A stretch of 64,000 nucleotides of DNA from Arthrobacter sp. EPSL27 (GCF_001512305.1 NZ_LNUT01000005.1:65090-129089); one strand, 5' to 3'. Shown: positions 34,235-43,360, numbered from the stretch's first letter. A program made the numbers and translations. The notes: generated by a model from the letters alone, not told the origin.

Positions 34235-34629
34235 CCGCCGGGGAACCCGGCGCCCCGGACCAGGAAACCCTGGCCCTGGCGCACGCGCTGTTCGACGCCG
34301 CCCGCGAGGGCAACACGGCCCTGCTGGCCGGCTACCTGTCCGCCGGTGTCCCCGCGACCATGACCAACGCGGCCGGGGATTCACTGCTGATGCTGGCGGC
34401 CTACCACGGCCACGCGGATACCGTCCGGCTCATCCTGAGCCACGGCGGGGACGCGGACTCCGCCAACGACCGCGGCCAGACGCCGCTGGCCGGGGCCGTC
34501 TTCAAGGGCTACCCCGACGTGGTGCAGGTGCTGGTCGACGCCGGAGCGGATCCCGACGCCGGGGCCCCCTCGGCCCGGGCCGCCGCCCACATGTTCCAAC
34601 GGCAGGACATCCTGGCCCTGTTCGGCTGA
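34231..34629 (+). CDS. Ankyrin-repeat protein
   Basis: A 132-residue protein made of about three ankyrin units: ALFDAAREGNTALLAGYLSA, GDSLLMLAAYHGHADTVRLI and GQTPLAGAVFKGYPDVVQVL. It should act by protein binding. The GTG start overlaps the ygfZ stop by 4 bp, so the two are coupled; the partner may be YgfZ or a redox enzyme, but that is inference. No signal peptide is present, so it is cytoplasmic. Confidence 0.85.
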   Translation: MTAGEPGAPDQETLALAHALFDAAREGNTALLAGYLSAGVPATMTNAAGDSLLMLAAYHGHADTVRLILSHGGDADSANDRGQTPLAGAVFKGYPDVVQVLVDAGADPDAGAPSARAAAHMFQRQDILALFG

Positions 34630-34674
34630 TGCGTCACCTCCGCCTGCGGGCGGACCTGCACCCTAAGGAATTCC

Positions 34675-36192
34675 ATGGAAATCGTCGCCCGGCCGTGGCC
34701 GGCCCTCTGGTCCCTCGTGATCGGGTTCTTTATGATCCTGATCGACACCACCATCGTCTCAGTGGCCAACCCGCGCATCATGGAGGGCCTCAACGCCGAC
34801 ATCAATTCGGTGATCTGGGTGACCAGCGCCTACCTGCTGGCCTACGCAGTGCCGCTGCTGATCACCGGCCGGCTGGGGGACCGCTTCGGACCCAAGCGGC
34901 TGTACCTGTCGGGGCTGGTGGTGTTCACGCTGGCCTCGCTCTGGTGCGGTCTGTCGCCCAGCGTGGAGATGCTGATCGTGGCCCGGGTCTTCCAGGGCTT
35001 CGGTGCGGCGCTCATGACGCCGCAGACCATGGCGGTCATTACGCGGATCTTCCCGCCGGACCGGCGCGGCGCGGCAATGGGCATCTGGGGCGCCACGGCC
35101 GGCGTCGCCACCCTGGTGGGACCGATCCTGGGCGGCGTCCTCGTCGACGGCCTCGGCTGGGAATGGATTTTCTTCATCAACCTGCCCGTCGGCGTCGCCG
35201 GCTTCTTCCTGGCCCTGCGCTATGTGCCCGCGCTGAAGACCCACCCGCACAAGTTCGACATCCCCGGTGTGCTGCTCAGCGCCGTCGGGCTGTTCCTGGT
35301 GGTGTTCGGCATCCAGGAAGGCGAGACCTACAACTGGGGCACCATCGCCGGGCCCATCACGGTGTGGGGCCTCATCCTGACCGGGATCGCCGTGCTGGCG
35401 GCGTTCGTGGTGTGGCAGAAAATGAACAAGGGCGAGCCGCTGCTGCCGCTGTCCCTGTTCAAGGACCGCAACTTTTCGCTGGCGAACATCGGCATCACCA
35501 CGGTCGGTTTCACCGTCACGGCCTTCACCCTGCCGCTGATCTTCTACTTCCAGCTGGTCAGGGGCCTCACACCCACTGAGTCCGCGCTGATGATGGTGCC
35601 GATGGCGCTCATCTCCGGCGGCCTGGCACCGGTGGTGGGCAAGATCATCGACCGGGTCAACCCGAAATTCATCACCGCGACAGGCCTGGTCCTGATGTCC
35701 GCGGCGCTGTGCTGGAACGCCGCCCTGATGCACCCGGACACCCCCATCCTGCTGTTCCTGCTGCCGAGCGCGGTGCTGGGCTTCGCCAACGCCGGCATCT
35801 GGGCGCCGCTAAGCACCACCGCCACTCGGAACCTGCCGCCGCGGCTGGCCGGCGCCGGTTCCGGCGTCTACAACACCACGCGCCAGATCGGGGCTGTCCT
35901 GGGCAGCGCCGCCATCGCGGTGCTGATCCAGGCCCGGCTGGCCGCCGAACTTCCCGTGGGTCCCGGGGCGCCCGGCGAAGCGGGCGCCCCGCAGTCCGGT
36001 GGAATGCTGCCGGAAGCCCTGCAGGCGGGCTTCTCGACGGCGATGGGCCAGTCCATCCTGCTGCCGGCCGCGGTGATCCTGCTCGGCGCGGCAGTGGCGC
36101 TGTTCTTCGCCAAGCCCCAGCCGCTGCAGGGCTGGGGCGCTCCCGCGGGCCAGCCGGCAGCTACAGCCGGCGCGAACCAGGCGCAGAGCTAA
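34675..36192 (+). CDS. DHA2-family MFS drug transporter (QacA/EmrB-like)
   Basis: A 505-residue proton-coupled exporter with about 14 helices. LIDTTIVSVANPRIMEGL is the DHA2 motif D1 region, ITGRLGDRFGPKRLYLSGL is motif A, and GFGAALMTPQTMAVITRIFP with IWGATAGVATLVGPILGG are motifs B and C. Such proteins expel cationic drugs and dyes. It starts 45 bp after the ankyrin gene. No regulator gene is adjacent. Confidence 0.88.
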   Translation: MEIVARPWPALWSLVIGFFMILIDTTIVSVANPRIMEGLNADINSVIWVTSAYLLAYAVPLLITGRLGDRFGPKRLYLSGLVVFTLASLWCGLSPSVEMLIVARVFQGFGAALMTPQTMAVITRIFPPDRRGAAMGIWGATAGVATLVGPILGGVLVDGLGWEWIFFINLPVGVAGFFLALRYVPALKTHPHKFDIPGVLLSAVGLFLVVFGIQEGETYNWGTIAGPITVWGLILTGIAVLAAFVVWQKMNKGEPLLPLSLFKDRNFSLANIGITTVGFTVTAFTLPLIFYFQLVRGLTPTESALMMVPMALISGGLAPVVGKIIDRVNPKFITATGLVLMSAALCWNAALMHPDTPILLFLLPSAVLGFANAGIWAPLSTTATRNLPPRLAGAGSGVYNTTRQIGAVLGSAAIAVLIQARLAAELPVGPGAPGEAGAPQSGGMLPEALQAGFSTAMGQSILLPAAVILLGAAVALFFAKPQPLQGWGAPAGQPAATAGANQAQS

Positions 36193-36209
36193 GGAAGGCG
36201 GCTGCCGGA

Positions 36210-36920
36210 TCAGCCCAGCAGCACGCTGGTCTGGATGCCGCCGGACGTGAAGCCCAGGCTCCGGGCGACGGCCAGGGAACCCTTGTTGCTGACGTCGGAG
36301 CGCCACTGCAGGGTCAAGCCTGCGGCGAGGGCCTCGTGCGCCGCAATGGAGGCCGCCAGGGAGCCCAGCCCCCGGCGGCGCCACTGCGGGGCCACCAGGA
36401 CCCCCATTTGGGCCAGGATCCCTTCCCATTCGGTGTAGGCACCGCAGGCCACGGGAGTGCGTCGGCTGTCCTCCATGTGCATGATGGTGAACCGGTGGTC
36501 CAGGTCCGAGAGGCCCACCTCGTTGACGTCGTCGGGCGGGCAGGCGGCTTCCAGTTCGATCGCTTCCGGGTTGCCGTGCGAGACGGTCAGTTCCTCCGAC
36601 GGCTGCCGCAGGGGCAGATCGTCGGCGAAGAAGAGCGCTGCGGCGCCCAGCCCGTGGCCCCCGTGGTCCCGGGTGATGGTCAGCAGGGTCACGTGTTGGG
36701 CCAGTTCCTCGTCGGACAGCCCGACGGCGGCGTCCAGCGCCCATTGCGGTCCCACCAGGACTGAATTGCCGAAGAGCCGGATGAACTGGACCGCGCGGGC
36801 GCCGTCATCCGCGCGGGTGATGCGCTGGCCCGCGGCGGCCTTGAACGCGCCGTCGTCGAGCCCCAAACGGCGCTCCCACGCTAGCTGGATGATGTCCACC
36901 GAACCGGGCTCAAGAGTCAT
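36210..36920 (-). CDS. GNAT-family N-acetyltransferase
   Basis: A 236-residue protein. The C-terminal half is a GNAT domain: MGVLVAPQWRRRGLGSLAAS is the acetyl-CoA pyrophosphate loop, with QWRSDVSNKGSLAVARSLGF as the following strand and helix. The N-terminal ~100 residues are a less conserved substrate-side region. TAGGGT lies 6 nt before the ATG (leaderless). The substrate is unknown. Confidence 0.82.
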   Translation of the reverse strand: MTLEPGSVDIIQLAWERRLGLDDGAFKAAAGQRITRADDGARAVQFIRLFGNSVLVGPQWALDAAVGLSDEELAQHVTLLTITRDHGGHGLGAAALFFADDLPLRQPSEELTVSHGNPEAIELEAACPPDDVNEVGLSDLDHRFTIMHMEDSRRTPVACGAYTEWEGILAQMGVLVAPQWRRRGLGSLAASIAAHEALAAGLTLQWRSDVSNKGSLAVARSLGFTSGGIQTSVLLG

Positions 36921-36964
36921 GCCTCCACCCTACCCACCGGCCCGCGAGGAGGCGGCGCAGAGGC

Positions 36965-37990
36965 TTAGCCGAAGAGGACGGCGGCCTCGTCGTAGCGGGA
37001 CTTCGGCACGGTCTTGAGGTTGCCCAGCGCCGCATCGAAGCCCACGTGGACGATGTCGGTGCCGTTGAGGGACACCATGGTGCCCCAGCGTCCCTCGACG
37101 ACGGAGTCGATGGCGGCCATGCCCAGGCGGGTGGCCAGGACGCGGTCAAAGGCGGTGGGAACACCGCCGCGCTGGATGTGGCCCAGCACCGTGGCCCGGG
37201 TTTCGATGCCGGTCATGGCCTCGAGCTCCGGGGCCAGCCGCTCGGAGATCCCGCCCAGCCGGGGACGGCCGAAGGTGTCCAAGCCGCGTTCTGAGTGCGG
37301 CGTTTCCTGGCCGTCCGGGACGAAGCCCTCCGCCACGACCACCAGCGGGGCGCGGCCGCGGTCGCGGGCCGACACGACCCACTCGGCGATCTGCTCCATG
37401 GAGGCTTTCTGTTCCGGGATCAGGATGGCGTGGGCGCCCGAGGCCATGCCGGCGTGCAGGGCGATCCAGCCCACGTGGCGGCCCATGACTTCGGCGATCA
37501 TGCAGCGGTGGTGGGATTCGCCGGTGGTGCGGAGGCGGTCGATGGCCTCGGTGGCGATCTCGACGGCGGTGTCGAAGCCGAACGTGTAGTCCGTGGCATC
37601 GAGGTCGTTGTCCACCGTCTTGGGGACGCCGACGATCTTCAGCCCGGCGTCAGTGAGGCGCTTGGCCGCGGCCAGGGTGCCTTCCCCGCCGATGGCGATC
37701 AGGGCGTCAATGCCCAGCCGCTCCATGTTGGCCTTGATGACCTCGGGCCCGCCGTTGTTTTCGAACGGGTTGGTGCGGGACGTGCCAAGGATGGTTCCGC
37801 CCTGCTTGGCGATGCCGCGGACCATGGTGCGGGGGATGTCGATGGTGTCGGCCTCGACGACGCCGCGCCAGCCGTCAAGGAATCCCACGAATTCGTGGCC
37901 GTGGACGGCGATGCCTTTGAGGACGGCGCCACGGATGACGGCGTTCAGTCCGGGGCAGTCTCCGCCGCTGGTGAGGATTCCAATTTTCAT
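36965..37990 (-). CDS. pfkA: 6-phosphofructokinase
   Basis: A 341-residue glycolytic enzyme that phosphorylates fructose-6-phosphate. MKIGILTSGGDCPGLNAVI and AIGGEGTLAAAKRL frame the nucleotide site; PKTVDNDLDATDYTFGFDTA holds the catalytic Asp; MGRHVGWIALHAG follows. Gly in GGEGT together with Lys in PKTVDND is the mixed pattern reported for ATP-using group III enzymes, so ATP use is more likely than pyrophosphate. ATG at 37990 begins the conserved sequence; an upstream in-frame extension to 38083 is rejected. Confidence 0.92.
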   Translation of the reverse strand: MKIGILTSGGDCPGLNAVIRGAVLKGIAVHGHEFVGFLDGWRGVVEADTIDIPRTMVRGIAKQGGTILGTSRTNPFENNGGPEVIKANMERLGIDALIAIGGEGTLAAAKRLTDAGLKIVGVPKTVDNDLDATDYTFGFDTAVEIATEAIDRLRTTGESHHRCMIAEVMGRHVGWIALHAGMASGAHAILIPEQKASMEQIAEWVVSARDRGRAPLVVVAEGFVPDGQETPHSERGLDTFGRPRLGGISERLAPELEAMTGIETRATVLGHIQRGGVPTAFDRVLATRLGMAAIDSVVEGRWGTMVSLNGTDIVHVGFDAALGNLKTVPKSRYDEAAVLFG

Positions 37991-38112
37991 GTCTCGGCTC
38001 AAATCCTGGTTCGAAGGTTTACAGGCAGAGCGCCACGCTGAGCTCACCCTAGAGTCTAGTGGGGGGTGTGGGGCAGGACACAAATGGTTACAGTTTGGCC
38101 GGTGAAACGCCT

Positions 38113-38140
38113 CGTGCCCCTGCCGGGCGGCAGGGGCACG
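38113..38140 (-). terminator. Terminator after the PspC cluster
   Basis: CGTGCCCCTGCC (38113-38124), loop GGGC, GGCAGGGGCACG (38129-38140): a perfect 12-bp stem 22 bp after the PspC stop. The T-run on the minus strand is short. Confidence 0.65.
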
Positions 38141-38161
38141 ATGTTGCGTGGCGGCTAGAGG

Positions 38162-38416
38162 TCAGGGCCGGGATGAGCGCTTCGCCAGGAACGACTCAAG
38201 GGCGATGGCGTTCCGCTGGTCCGGGAGCAGCGCCCAGGCGGCCAGGTAGATCACGAAGGCCGGTCCGGGGAGCAGCGCGAACAGCAGGAACGCGATCCGG
38301 ACGAACGCGACATCCACGTTCAGCTTGGCGGCGATCCCGCCGCAGACACCGCCCAACCAGCGCTGCGGTCCACGTTTCAGGCCGAGGCCCCTGACGGTGC
38401 TGAAGAACTTTTCCAT
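38162..38416 (-). CDS. PspC-domain small membrane protein
   Basis: An 84-residue protein. RWLGGVCGGIAAKLNVDVAFVRIAFLLFA is the PspC signature, followed by a membrane helix ending AAWALLPDQRNAIAL. PspC domains act in envelope-stress sensing and can regulate partner proteins. It lies 3 bp after the next upstream gene and forms the end of a minus-strand operon divergent from a PspC-histidine kinase. Confidence 0.85.
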   Translation of the reverse strand: MEKFFSTVRGLGLKRGPQRWLGGVCGGIAAKLNVDVAFVRIAFLLFALLPGPAFVIYLAAWALLPDQRNAIALESFLAKRSSRP

Positions 38417-38419
38417 GGT

Positions 38420-38683
38420 TCAAGACTTCCCTGTTGATGTTGCTTTGTCACGTCCCCGGGCCGAGAGCAGCCCGCCGATCACCAGTGCGGCGCCGGCGCC
38501 GATCATCAGGCCGATCGCCACGTAGGTGCCGTTGAGGACCACGAGGCCCAGCTGGGAGATGATGATCAGTGCCGCGAGGGCCACAACGATCAGCCCCCAC
38601 ACGATGGTGCCCACCCGGGCCGGGGAATCGTCCCCCGGCTCGCGGCCGTCCAGGCCGGCTGTCGGTGCGTCGTGGGTGCTCAT
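38420..38683 (-). CDS. Two-helix membrane protein in PspC operon
   Basis: An 87-residue protein with a polar N-terminus (MSTHDAPTAGLDGREPGDD) and two membrane helices (about 27-48 and 52-73). The ATG at 38683 has GAAGGGAA upstream. It lies 1 bp after the truncated gene before it and 3 bp before the PspC gene. No known family was recognised. Confidence 0.72.
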   Translation of the reverse strand: MSTHDAPTAGLDGREPGDDSPARVGTIVWGLIVVALAALIIISQLGLVVLNGTYVAIGLMIGAGAALVIGGLLSARGRDKATSTGKS

Positions 38684-38684
38684 G

Positions 38685-39305
38685 TCAGTTCCCTTCCTTG
38701 ATGGTGACGTTGCTGAAGGTGCCGTCAATCTTCACGATCAGCGTCGCTCCCGGCTTGCCGGTGTTGTAGTTGCTCTGCTGGGAGGTCATGCCCCCGTGGC
38801 TTTGGCTGCCTTCGTTGAGGTTGCCCATGGTCATGTCGGCGCGGACCTCCACCGGAACGGTGTCCGGGATGATCACCGTGAGGTTGCTGGCCGTGGCATC
38901 GATGGGCACCACCAGGTCGGTTCTGAGCGGCGGGTTCAGTGCCATCCGGGTCAGGTCCACGGTCCCGGTGCCGGCCGTGATGTCAAAACCGTCCAGGGCC
39001 TGCTGGATGCTCACCGGTGACCAGTCGGCGTTCTGCGGGCGGAAGCGGTCGCCGTCGGGCACCACGTTGAAGATGCCGCCGACAATCAGCGCCACGGCGG
39101 CGAAGAAGCCGAGGATGCCCGAGGTGCGGCCCCTCAGGCCGGCGACCGCGATGCCGAGGCCCAGGACCACCGCGGCGCTGGCCCAGACGATGGCGTTGCT
39201 GGCCGTGCCGAGGTCGATCACGTTTGCGACGTCGAGGGCCTTGAGGCCGCCGCCCACCAGCAGTGCGAGGCCGGTGGTGACCGCGACGGCGGGGGCGCCG
39301 GGGCC
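38685..39305 (-). pseudogene. C-terminal half of a PspC/DUF membrane-adhesin-like protein, 5' truncated
   Basis: The frame ends as a complete protein: membrane helices (ALLVGGGLKALD..., VVLGLGIAVAGLRG, FFAAVALIVGGIFNVV) and a C-terminal beta domain (LTVIIPDTVPVEVRADM ... IDGTFSNVTIKEGN) like that of larger actinobacterial PspC proteins. Upstream the same frame meets TGA at 39306-39308, and the expected N-terminal PspC domain is absent. The only start is GTG at 39257, without a ribosome-binding site. A dispersed repeat lies just beyond, so a rearrangement probably cut the gene. If GTG 39257 is used, a 190-residue product could still be made. Confidence 0.6.
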
Positions 39306-39423
39306 TCAGCACCCACGGCCTCTTTCGCCAGCTCCGGCTACGGCGCATCGGACACCCTGCCCCGCTACGGCGCGGATCCCACGGCGTCGGGTCAGGGGTG
39401 GGGCACACCCCCGCCCGCCGGCC

Positions 39424-39460
39424 GAAGTGCTTCCGGAGTCTCGACATTTCTATGTTTAGG
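39424..39460 (+). repeat. 37-bp dispersed repeat, copy A
   Basis: A 37-bp sequence here is identical, in opposite orientation, to 45713-45749 in the rplK-rplA gap; a further 7 bases match with one difference. It contains GAAGTGCTTCCGG and ACATTTCTATGT elements, each palindromic or nearly so. It lies between the two halves of the broken PspC gene and supplies the stop codon of the Pro/Ser/Glu-rich ORF on the minus strand. Confidence 0.8.
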
Positions 39461-39785
39461 CGGTGCCGGCCGGGAAGTCCAGGGGCAGGGTGGCGGACGT
39501 ATCCAGCGGCGCCGTCTTGCCGGCGTCGTGGGCGGACGGCTCGTGGGCGGACGGTTCCTGTTCGGACGGCTCGTGGGCGGACGGCTCGTGGGCGGACGGT
39601 TCCTGTTCGGACGGCTCGTGGGCGGACGGCACCTGTTCGGAGGGTTCTTGGGCGGAGGGCCCCTGCTCGGAGGCTTGCGCGGAGGGTGCCTGCGCGGAGG
39701 GTTCGGAGGGCTGGTCGCCCGGGTGCCCGGCAGCGCGGCCGGAGGCGCCGCGTCCTTCATCGGGGAGGTCAGTGTGCGGATTCAT
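39456..39785 (-). CDS. EPSAH/EPSEQ pentapeptide-repeat ORF, possible N-terminal gene fragment
   Basis: A 109-residue hydrophilic ORF, MNPHTDLPDEGRGASGRA..., with about ten imperfect five-residue units such as EPSAH, EPSEQ and APSAQ. It is divergent from the PspC-kinase gene. Its stop codon lies in the dispersed repeat. It may be the low-complexity N-terminus of the PspC protein whose C-terminal half is at 38685-39305, separated by rearrangement; alternatively it is an independent short protein. No ribosome-binding site stands out. All three minus-strand frames are open here, so coding status is uncertain. Confidence 0.4.
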   Translation of the reverse strand: MNPHTDLPDEGRGASGRAAGHPGDQPSEPSAQAPSAQASEQGPSAQEPSEQVPSAHEPSEQEPSAHEPSAHEPSEQEPSAHEPSAHDAGKTAPLDTSATLPLDFPAGTA

Positions 39786-39909
39786 ACTTCGATCCTCCCG
39801 TCAGCCGCGGATCCGCTCTACTGGGGGATACCCTGAGCTGTCCCTGAGTCGTCCCCGGTCAGCGCCGGAAACGGGTCCGGGAACCCCTGATCCGTGCTTG
39901 GATTGACTC

Positions 39910-41370
39910 ATGACAACCGCCGCTTACCGTCCGCCGCTGGTCCGCGGCGGCGACAGGGTGATTGCCGGCGTCTGCGCCGGCCTGGCCCGGCACCTGGGCT
40001 GGCCGGTGAAGATGGTCCGGATCGGCATGGTCGTGGCCGCGCTCGCCGGCGGTGCCGGCGTCGCGTTCTACGCCTGGCTCTGGATCATGGTTCCCACCGC
40101 CGACGAGAGCGCCAAGCGCAATGCCCGCCAGCCGGCGTCGCCCATTGCCCCCGCAGTGAGCGCACCGTTCACCGCCCCCGCATCCCAGCAGTACCCCACT
40201 CAGCCCTACCCCGCTCAGCCGTACCCCGCCCAGCCGTATGCTGCAGCCTTCGCCCCGTCCGCGCCCCCGGTTCCGGGGTCGGCCGCGGGCACCGCAGCCG
40301 CGGGAACAGCCCCCGCGTCTGAGGGACAGGTGCCCGCCGATTCCTGGCGCAGCAGGGTCACGTCCCTGCGCTACGGCAAGGAGATCCTGCTTGGGGCGGG
40401 CCTGCTGCTGGCCGCCGCGATCCTGATCGCCCGTGTGCTGGGCGTTGACGTCCCTCTCGGGACGCTCATCCCGGTGGCGGCCATCCTGGGCGGTGCGGCC
40501 ATCGCCTGGATGCAGCTGGATGAGACCCGCCGTGCCGGCCTGGTGGACAAGACCAAGGCAGACCAGGCCGGCGGCTGGGCGCGCCTCGCGGCCGGGCTGG
40601 CCCTGGTGGTGGCCGGGGTCCTGGTGATGGTCTCCGGCTCCGGCTCCTGGGAACAGACCTGGCTTGCCCTACTGTCCTCGGTGGCCGTGCTCGGCGGCGT
40701 GGCCCTGGTCCTCCTGCCCTGGGGGCTGAAATTCTGGCGCGACCTGGAAGCGGAGCGCGCCGGCCGGGTCCGTGCCACTGAGCGTGCCGAGATCGCTGCC
40801 CACCTCCACGACTCCGTCCTGCAGACACTCGCCCTGATCCAGCGGCGCGCCGGCAACGAGACCGACGTCGTCCGCCTGGCCCGCGCCCAGGAGCGCGAGC
40901 TGCGGGGATGGCTGTACCGGGATCCCGGCAAGGAAGCCGGGCAGCTCTCCGAGGGCATCAACGCCGCAGCCGCCGAAGTGGAAGACTCCCTCGGCCACGC
41001 CGTCGAGGTGGTCACCGTGGGCGACTGCGCCATGACCGAACGGCACGAGGCCCTGGTCCAGGCCGCCCGCGAGGCCATGCTGAACGCGGCCCGGCACGGC
41101 GGTGGCGCTGTGTCGGTGTACCTCGAAGTCACGGACGGCGCGGCGGAGGTGTTCGTGAAGGACCGCGGCCCGGGCTTCGATCCGGACGCCGTTCCGGCCG
41201 ACCGGCTGGGCGTCCGCGAATCGATTGTGGGCCGGATGAATCGCCATGGCGGCACCGCCATCATCACCAGCAGCCAGGACGGCACCGAGGTGCGGCTCCG
41301 GCTTCCCCAGGCCGCGGGAACAGCCTCCGGCGCCGCAGCCACCAACAGCAACGGAGAGGCGCGACTGTGA
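39910..41370 (+). CDS. PspC-domain sensor histidine kinase, MacS-like
   Basis: A 486-residue membrane sensor. Residues ~8-60 are a PspC domain (LVRGGDRVIAGVCAGLARHLG), followed by a Pro/Gln/Tyr repeat linker (QPYPAQPYPAQPY), four membrane helices, and a HisKA_3 kinase core with AAHLHDSVLQTLALIQ (phospho-His300). The ATPase part has DRGPGFDPDAV and VRESIVGRMNRHGG. It matches MacS of MacSR systems, which respond to cell-envelope stress. Its response regulator overlaps by 4 bp. Confidence 0.87.
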   Translation: MTTAAYRPPLVRGGDRVIAGVCAGLARHLGWPVKMVRIGMVVAALAGGAGVAFYAWLWIMVPTADESAKRNARQPASPIAPAVSAPFTAPASQQYPTQPYPAQPYPAQPYAAAFAPSAPPVPGSAAGTAAAGTAPASEGQVPADSWRSRVTSLRYGKEILLGAGLLLAAAILIARVLGVDVPLGTLIPVAAILGGAAIAWMQLDETRRAGLVDKTKADQAGGWARLAAGLALVVAGVLVMVSGSGSWEQTWLALLSSVAVLGGVALVLLPWGLKFWRDLEAERAGRVRATERAEIAAHLHDSVLQTLALIQRRAGNETDVVRLARAQERELRGWLYRDPGKEAGQLSEGINAAAAEVEDSLGHAVEVVTVGDCAMTERHEALVQAAREAMLNAARHGGGAVSVYLEVTDGAAEVFVKDRGPGFDPDAVPADRLGVRESIVGRMNRHGGTAIITSSQDGTEVRLRLPQAAGTASGAAATNSNGEARL

Positions 41371-42041
41371 GCACCATCGAAGAGGCAAGCCCGGCCCGCG
41401 GGATCAGGGTGGTGATCGTAGATGACCACGCCATCTTCCGGTCCGGCCTGAAGGCAGACCTGGACCCGGACATCGTGGTGGCCGGGGAGGCGGGCACGGT
41501 GGAAGAGGCCGTCGTCGTGATCGCCGCCGTGCGCCCCGACGTCGTGCTCCTCGACGTGCACCTGCCGGGCGGGCTCGGCGGCGGCGGCAGGGAGGTGCTG
41601 GCCGGGTCCGTGCCGTTGCTGGGCAGCACCCGGTTCCTGGCCCTGAGCGTCTCGGACGCGGCCGAGGACGTGGTCTCCGTGATTCGGGCGGGTGCCCGCG
41701 GCTACGTCACCAAAACCATTTCCGGGGCCGAAATCTCCGACGCGGTGCGCCGCGTGGCGGGCGGTGACGCCGTGTTCTCGCCCCGGCTGGCCGGTTTTGT
41801 GCTGGACGCGTTCGGGACAGCCCCGGCGGACATTGCCGACGACGAGCTGGACCGGCTGTCAGCCCGCGAGCTTGAGGTGATGCGGCTGATCGCCCGCGGC
41901 TACAGCTACAAGGAAGTCGCCAAGGAGTTGTTCATCTCGATCAAAACCGTGGAAACCCACGTCTCGGCGGTGCTGCGCAAGCTGCAGCTCTCCAGCAGAC
42001 ACGAACTCACCCGCTGGGCCGCCGAACGCCGGCTCCTCTAG
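41367..42041 (+). CDS. LuxR-type response regulator, MacR-like
   Basis: A 224-residue regulator. The receiver starts IRVVIVDDHAIFRSGLKADL and has the phosphorylated Asp in VVLLDVHLPGG, with Lys in RGYVTKTISG. The output is a NarL/LuxR helix-turn-helix: LSARELEVMRLIARGYSYKE then IKTVETHVSAVLRKL. GTG overlaps the kinase stop. With the kinase and the nearby PspC genes it should form an envelope-stress circuit. Confidence 0.9.
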   Translation: MSTIEEASPARGIRVVIVDDHAIFRSGLKADLDPDIVVAGEAGTVEEAVVVIAAVRPDVVLLDVHLPGGLGGGGREVLAGSVPLLGSTRFLALSVSDAAEDVVSVIRAGARGYVTKTISGAEISDAVRRVAGGDAVFSPRLAGFVLDAFGTAPADIADDELDRLSARELEVMRLIARGYSYKEVAKELFISIKTVETHVSAVLRKLQLSSRHELTRWAAERRLL

Positions 42042-42050
42042 CAAACACCA

Positions 42051-42141
42051 ACGCTCCCGCACGTCTGGCGCTTTAACGACGAACGCTCCCGCAGCGAGTG
42101 CGGGAGCGTTCGTCGATTTCGTGCAGGATCTGCGGGAGCGT
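42051..42141. terminator. Convergent bidirectional terminator within a large palindrome
   Basis: The core is a perfect 16-bp stem (42078-42093 with 42099-42114). ACGCTCCCGCA is repeated at 42051 and 42083, and its complement TGCGGGAGCGT at 42099 and 42131, placing four copies symmetrically about 42096. It separates the convergent MacR-like and aminotransferase genes. Confidence 0.8.
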
Positions 42142-42142
42142 C

Positions 42143-43360
42143 CTATTTCGCCTTGCCGAGGAAGTCCTGGAGGCGCGCGACGCCGGTGGCCAGGTCCTCG
42201 TCGCCCAGGGCGTAGGAGAGGCGGAGGTAGCCGGAGGGGCCGAACGCCTCGCCCGGAACCACGGCCACTTCGACCTCGTCCAGGATCAGCGCGGCCAGCT
42301 CGGCCGACGTCGACGGCCGGACCGGACCGTTCGCGGACGGGAACTCCTTGCCCAGCAGGGCGCGGACGTCGGCGTAGACATAGAAGGCGCCCTTCGGCGT
42401 CGGGCAGTCAACACCGTCAATGGCGTTGAGCCCGGCCACGATGGCCTTGCGGCGGCGGTCGAAGGCGAGTTTCATCTCGTCGACGGCGGTCAGCGGCCCG
42501 GACACGGCGGCGAGGGCGGCCACCTGCGGGATGTTCGAGACGTTGGACGTCGCGTGCGACTGCAGGTTGGTGGCGGCCTTGATGACATCGGCCGGGCCGA
42601 TCATCCAGCCCACGCGCCAGCCGGTCATGGCGTAGGTCTTGGCGACACCGTTGAGGATGACCACCTTGTCGCCCAGTTCCGGGACGGCCGTGGCGATCGA
42701 GGTGAAGGGAACGCCGTCGTAGGTGAGGTGCTCGTAGATTTCGTCCGTGACCACCCACAGTCCCTTGGAAGCGGCCCACTGGCCGATCTCCCGGACCTGC
42801 TCCGGCGAGTACACGGCGCCGGTGGGGTTGGACGGGGAAACGAAGAGCAGGATCTTGGTGCGGTCCGTCAGGGCGGCCTCAAGCTGCTCCACCGTGACCA
42901 GGTACTCCTGTTCCGGGCCGGCGAAGACCTCCACGGGAACGCCTCCCGCGAGCCGGATGGCCTCCGGGTAGGTGGTCCAGAACGGCGTCGGGACAATGAC
43001 CTCGTCGCCCGGATCCAGCAGTGTGGCGAAGGTGTTGTACACGGCCTGCTTGCCGCCGTTGGTGACCAGCACCTGGGCGGCGTCGGCCTTGTAGCCGGAA
43101 TCCCGGAAGGTCTTGTCCGCGATGGCCTGCTTGAGTTCCGGCAGCCCGCCGGCGGGGGAGTAGCGGTGGTACTTGGGCTGGCCGGCGGCCTCAATGGCGG
43201 CCTGCACGATGTAGTCGGGGGTCGGGAAGTCCGGTTCTCCGGCGCCGAAGCCGATGACGGGGCGGCCGGCCGCCTTCAACGCCTTCGCCTTGGCATCAAC
43301 AGCCAACGTGGCGGATTCGGCTATGGCGGAAATACGCTGTGAAATGCGGGCGGCAGGCAT
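42143..43360 (-). CDS. Class I aminotransferase, aspartate-type
   Basis: A 405-residue PLP enzyme of the AspB/AspC group. [17 protein letters not shown] is the N-terminal substrate arm, [13 protein letters not shown] holds the PLP-contacting Asn, and [20 protein letters not shown] holds the PLP-binding Lys. [17 protein letters not shown] closes the domain with the substrate-binding Arg just before (YLRLS). It probably makes aspartate from oxaloacetate and glutamate. Start is ATG at 43360. Confidence 0.9.
   Translation of the reverse strand: MPAARISQRISAIAESATLAVDAKAKALKAAGRPVIGFGAGEPDFPTPDYIVQAAIEAAGQPKYHRYSPAGGLPELKQAIADKTFRDSGYKADAAQVLVTNGGKQAVYNTFATLLDPGDEVIVPTPFWTTYPEAIRLAGGVPVEVFAGPEQEYLVTVEQLEAALTDRTKILLFVSPSNPTGAVYSPEQVREIGQWAASKGLWVVTDEIYEHLTYDGVPFTSIATAVPELGDKVVILNGVAKTYAMTGWRVGWMIGPADVIKAATNLQSHATSNVSNIPQVAALAAVSGPLTAVDEMKLAFDRRRKAIVAGLNAIDGVDCPTPKGAFYVYADVRALLGKEFPSANGPVRPSTSAELAALILDEVEVAVVPGEAFGPSGYLRLSYALGDEDLATGVARLQDFLGKAK

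Noticed and set aside
39500..39720. CRISPR-like short repeats
   Set aside because: Units are 15 bp, contiguous and without unique spacers; they encode EPSAH/EPSEQ pentapeptides.
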